Origin: Bacteroidetes bacterium CG23_combo_of_CG06-09_8_20_14_all_32_9
GTDB taxonomy: Bacteria > Bacteroidota > Bacteroidia > Bacteroidales > GWA2-32-17
Direction of reading: 5' to 3'
Assembly (NCBI GenBank): GCA_002771395.1
Contig: PCSS01000139.1
Coordinates: 1 to 5,499, forward strand
DNA length: 5,499 nucleotides
The notes below the pieces were generated by a model, which was given only the letters and a program-made list of their open reading frames with translations, did not search any database and was not told where the DNA came from. The translations under genes were made by a program, and so were the position numbers. Of the stretch, positions 4,661-5,499 are shown one piece after another (position 1 is the first letter of the stretch; each line of letters opens with the position of its first letter).

Positions 4661-4737
4661 TTATTTTCTCGTTTTACTGGACTCCTAAAAATCGCTTTTT
4701 TTCGTTGAGCTTCAATTTAAAATCTTCATTTACAACT

Positions 4738-4765
4738 GTAGAGACAAACGGACGTGTATCTTTAC
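4738..4765. repeat. Degenerate 28-bp palindrome (GTAGAGAC...)
   Basis: GTAGAGACAAACGG (4738-4751) and ACGTGTATCTTTAC (4752-4765) are reverse complements at 10 of 14 positions. From memory it resembles eroded copies of the GTAGAGACGCAC...GTGCGTCTCTAC palindromes scattered between genes in several bacterial phyla. It lies in the 472-bp gap (4661-5132), which has no gene I can support with confidence. Confidence 0.4.
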
Positions 4766-4819
4766 TCCGGTTTTATAATCTTGTCCGCCTCAAAAAATCT
4801 AATTTTTAGAACCCCTCTT

Positions 4820-4875
4820 CAATCTTTCTCAACCTTGTCTTCCCAATCTTTTCTTCTCAATCTTTTTTCAATCTC
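4820..4875. repeat. Degenerate CAAyCTT tandem repeat, strand-asymmetric
   Basis: CAATCTT-like words occur at 4820, 4830 (CAACCTT), 4844, 4858 and 4869 (CAATCTC), spaced 10, 14, 14 and 11 bp. The tract and its flanks (4812-4893) are almost pure pyrimidine-plus-A on the plus strand, so the minus strand reads as GATTGAGAA-type purine repeats. It is non-coding and lies upstream of the small partner gene of copy 2. Confidence 0.45.
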
Positions 4876-4962
4876 ATCATTTAACCTCAACCGCTAATAT
4901 AATCATTCCCTTGTGTGTCTTTATATAGTCATGGATGTTTCATCTGTAAAAAATTTAGGAGG

Positions 4963-5028
4963 TTATGTCCCCTTTTGGACAAAATCTCTGGTTAATATTC
5001 GATTGAATTCGGTTGCAAATGAACGCAT
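4963..5028 (-). other. Possible 21-residue micro-ORF or gene remnant
   Basis: ATG at 5026-5028 opens MRSFATEFNRILTRDFVQKG, then Thr and TAA (4963-4965). The same frame stays open upstream without ATG as KTFGASKN. The composition looks coding, and I have a vague memory of similar stretches in Bacteroidota, but I cannot name the family. A TATTTTTG box (5073 down to 5066) could act as a -7 element, with no matching -33. A competing plus-strand frame of 41 codons (4931-5056, starting MDVSSVKNLGGYVPFWTKS) covers the same DNA, so at most one is real. Confidence 0.25.
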
Positions 5029-5132
5029 ATTTTTTGAAGCACCAAATGTTTTTTAACATTTTTTGCAAAAATATCCAGATAATACTTTAATTTTGATTAA
5101 TTCCTCAATTATTCCACATCTCTTAGCTTTTT

Positions 5133-5483
5133 CTAATCTCTTAAGATTACTTTTTTTTCTTTTTCATTAAAAGTAATTAAAAATGGCAGAAAGAAATTAT
5201 CACGACCTAAGATATTTAAAGAAACATTATATTCTTTAGAAAATATAATTTTACAAGTGAAATTTTTATTTGAAGCCTTAATTGGTATTTTATGAAGATA
5301 TCCCAAAATTCTTCCTCCGATGCCTGTAAGATAAATCGGCTTTCCCTTCTCAATTGGAATTCCCAAATAATCAGCCACTTCTGACCTAAAAACTGAAAAG
5401 GAAGCACCAGAATCTACTAAAGCTTCTACTGTTAATTCTTCTTTTTCACTTTTAAGTTTTATTTTAATAACCGGGAAAAGCTG
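5133..5483 (-). CDS. Retropepsin-like aspartic protease, N-terminus frameshifted or beyond the window
   Basis: The open frame gives 116 residues. EALVDSGASFSVF (20-32) carries the catalytic D24-S-G triad of a retropepsin. TGIGGRILGY (53-62) fits the flap region, and NILGRDNFFLPFLITF (90-105) is the family's closing motif (iLGRd.fF..F.i.f). One such domain forms half an active site, so the enzyme should work as a homodimer; the substrate is unknown. A GTG at 5376-5378 would start after the catalytic Asp and cannot be the true start. In this frame a stop lies at 5484-5486, and no ATG precedes the DSG motif. One frame over, the window edge reads SRKANSF, which with one extra T in the run at 5476-5479 would join as NSFFPVIKIKL, the usual family N-terminus. 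So there is either a one-base deletion or a sequencing error. Confidence 0.82.
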   Translation of the reverse strand, partial: QLFPVIKIKLKSEKEELTVEALVDSGASFSVFRSEVADYLGIPIEKGKPIYLTGIGGRILGYLHKIPIKASNKNFTCKIIFSKEYNVSLNILGRDNFFLPFLITFNEKEKKVILRD

Positions 5484-5499
5484 TTAGCCTTTCTTGAGG

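Noticed and set aside
4666..4765. Minus-strand open frame ending NEDFKLKLNEKKRFLGVQ
   Set aside because: It is about 31 codons without a start, and its upstream third is just the translated GTAGAGAC palindrome. It is too weak to call a gene remnant.
5216..5407. 63-residue minus-strand ORF over the protease
   Set aside because: It is an out-of-frame shadow of the retropepsin coding sequence, which has clear motifs.

Overview
The window is AT-rich and looks like a chromosomal accessory region of a member of the Bacteroidota. Three things point there: a TTTG-N19-TAnnTTTG promoter of the Bacteroidota type, very weak ribosome-binding sites, and protein families common in that phylum (AAA ATPases with a DUF4143 tail, short AbiEii-like nucleotidyltransferases, a single-domain retropepsin-like protease). 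I could not run any search, so the phylum is an inference. All five convincing genes lie on the minus strand.

Layout from left to right. Positions 11-214 hold the C-terminal scrap of an AlbA/Schlafen-type ATP-binding regulator. It lies between an inverted repeat (11-90) and a small element (210-361). An intact AAA ATPase gene follows (396-1610), with its own promoter and a palindromic operator candidate (1621-1680). A second small element (1773-1957) has the same 11-bp inverted ends as the first, so the ATPase gene is bracketed by two members of one MITE-like family. Next come a phased 8-bp repeat tract (2042-2137) and a two-gene unit: a small LFW...NYG protein (2736-3026) overlapping an AbiEii-like nucleotidyltransferase (2138-2755).

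The 753 bp from 3027 to 3779 contain no intact gene but are full of debris. There is the start of an 'MNPFKFG'-type ATPase gene (3104-3228), a 15-bp tandem duplication (3238-3267), an internal piece of another AAA_14-type ATPase (3281-3502), a hairpin (3509-3541) and a 128-bp nested palindrome (3557-3684). A second, diverged copy of the two-gene unit follows (4361-4660 with 3780-4406). The 472 bp from 4661 to 5132 hold a degenerate 28-bp palindrome, a CAATCTT-type degenerate repeat and one possible micro-ORF. The right edge holds a retropepsin-like aspartic protease (5133-5483) whose N-terminus seems frameshifted.

The two nucleotidyltransferase units probably act as toxin-antitoxin or phage-defence modules. 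In each, the small upstream protein takes the place of a classical AbiEi antitoxin. With three ATPase genes or relics, a regulator relic and several palindromic elements, the region looks like a turnover hotspot where defence-type genes arrive, duplicate and decay.
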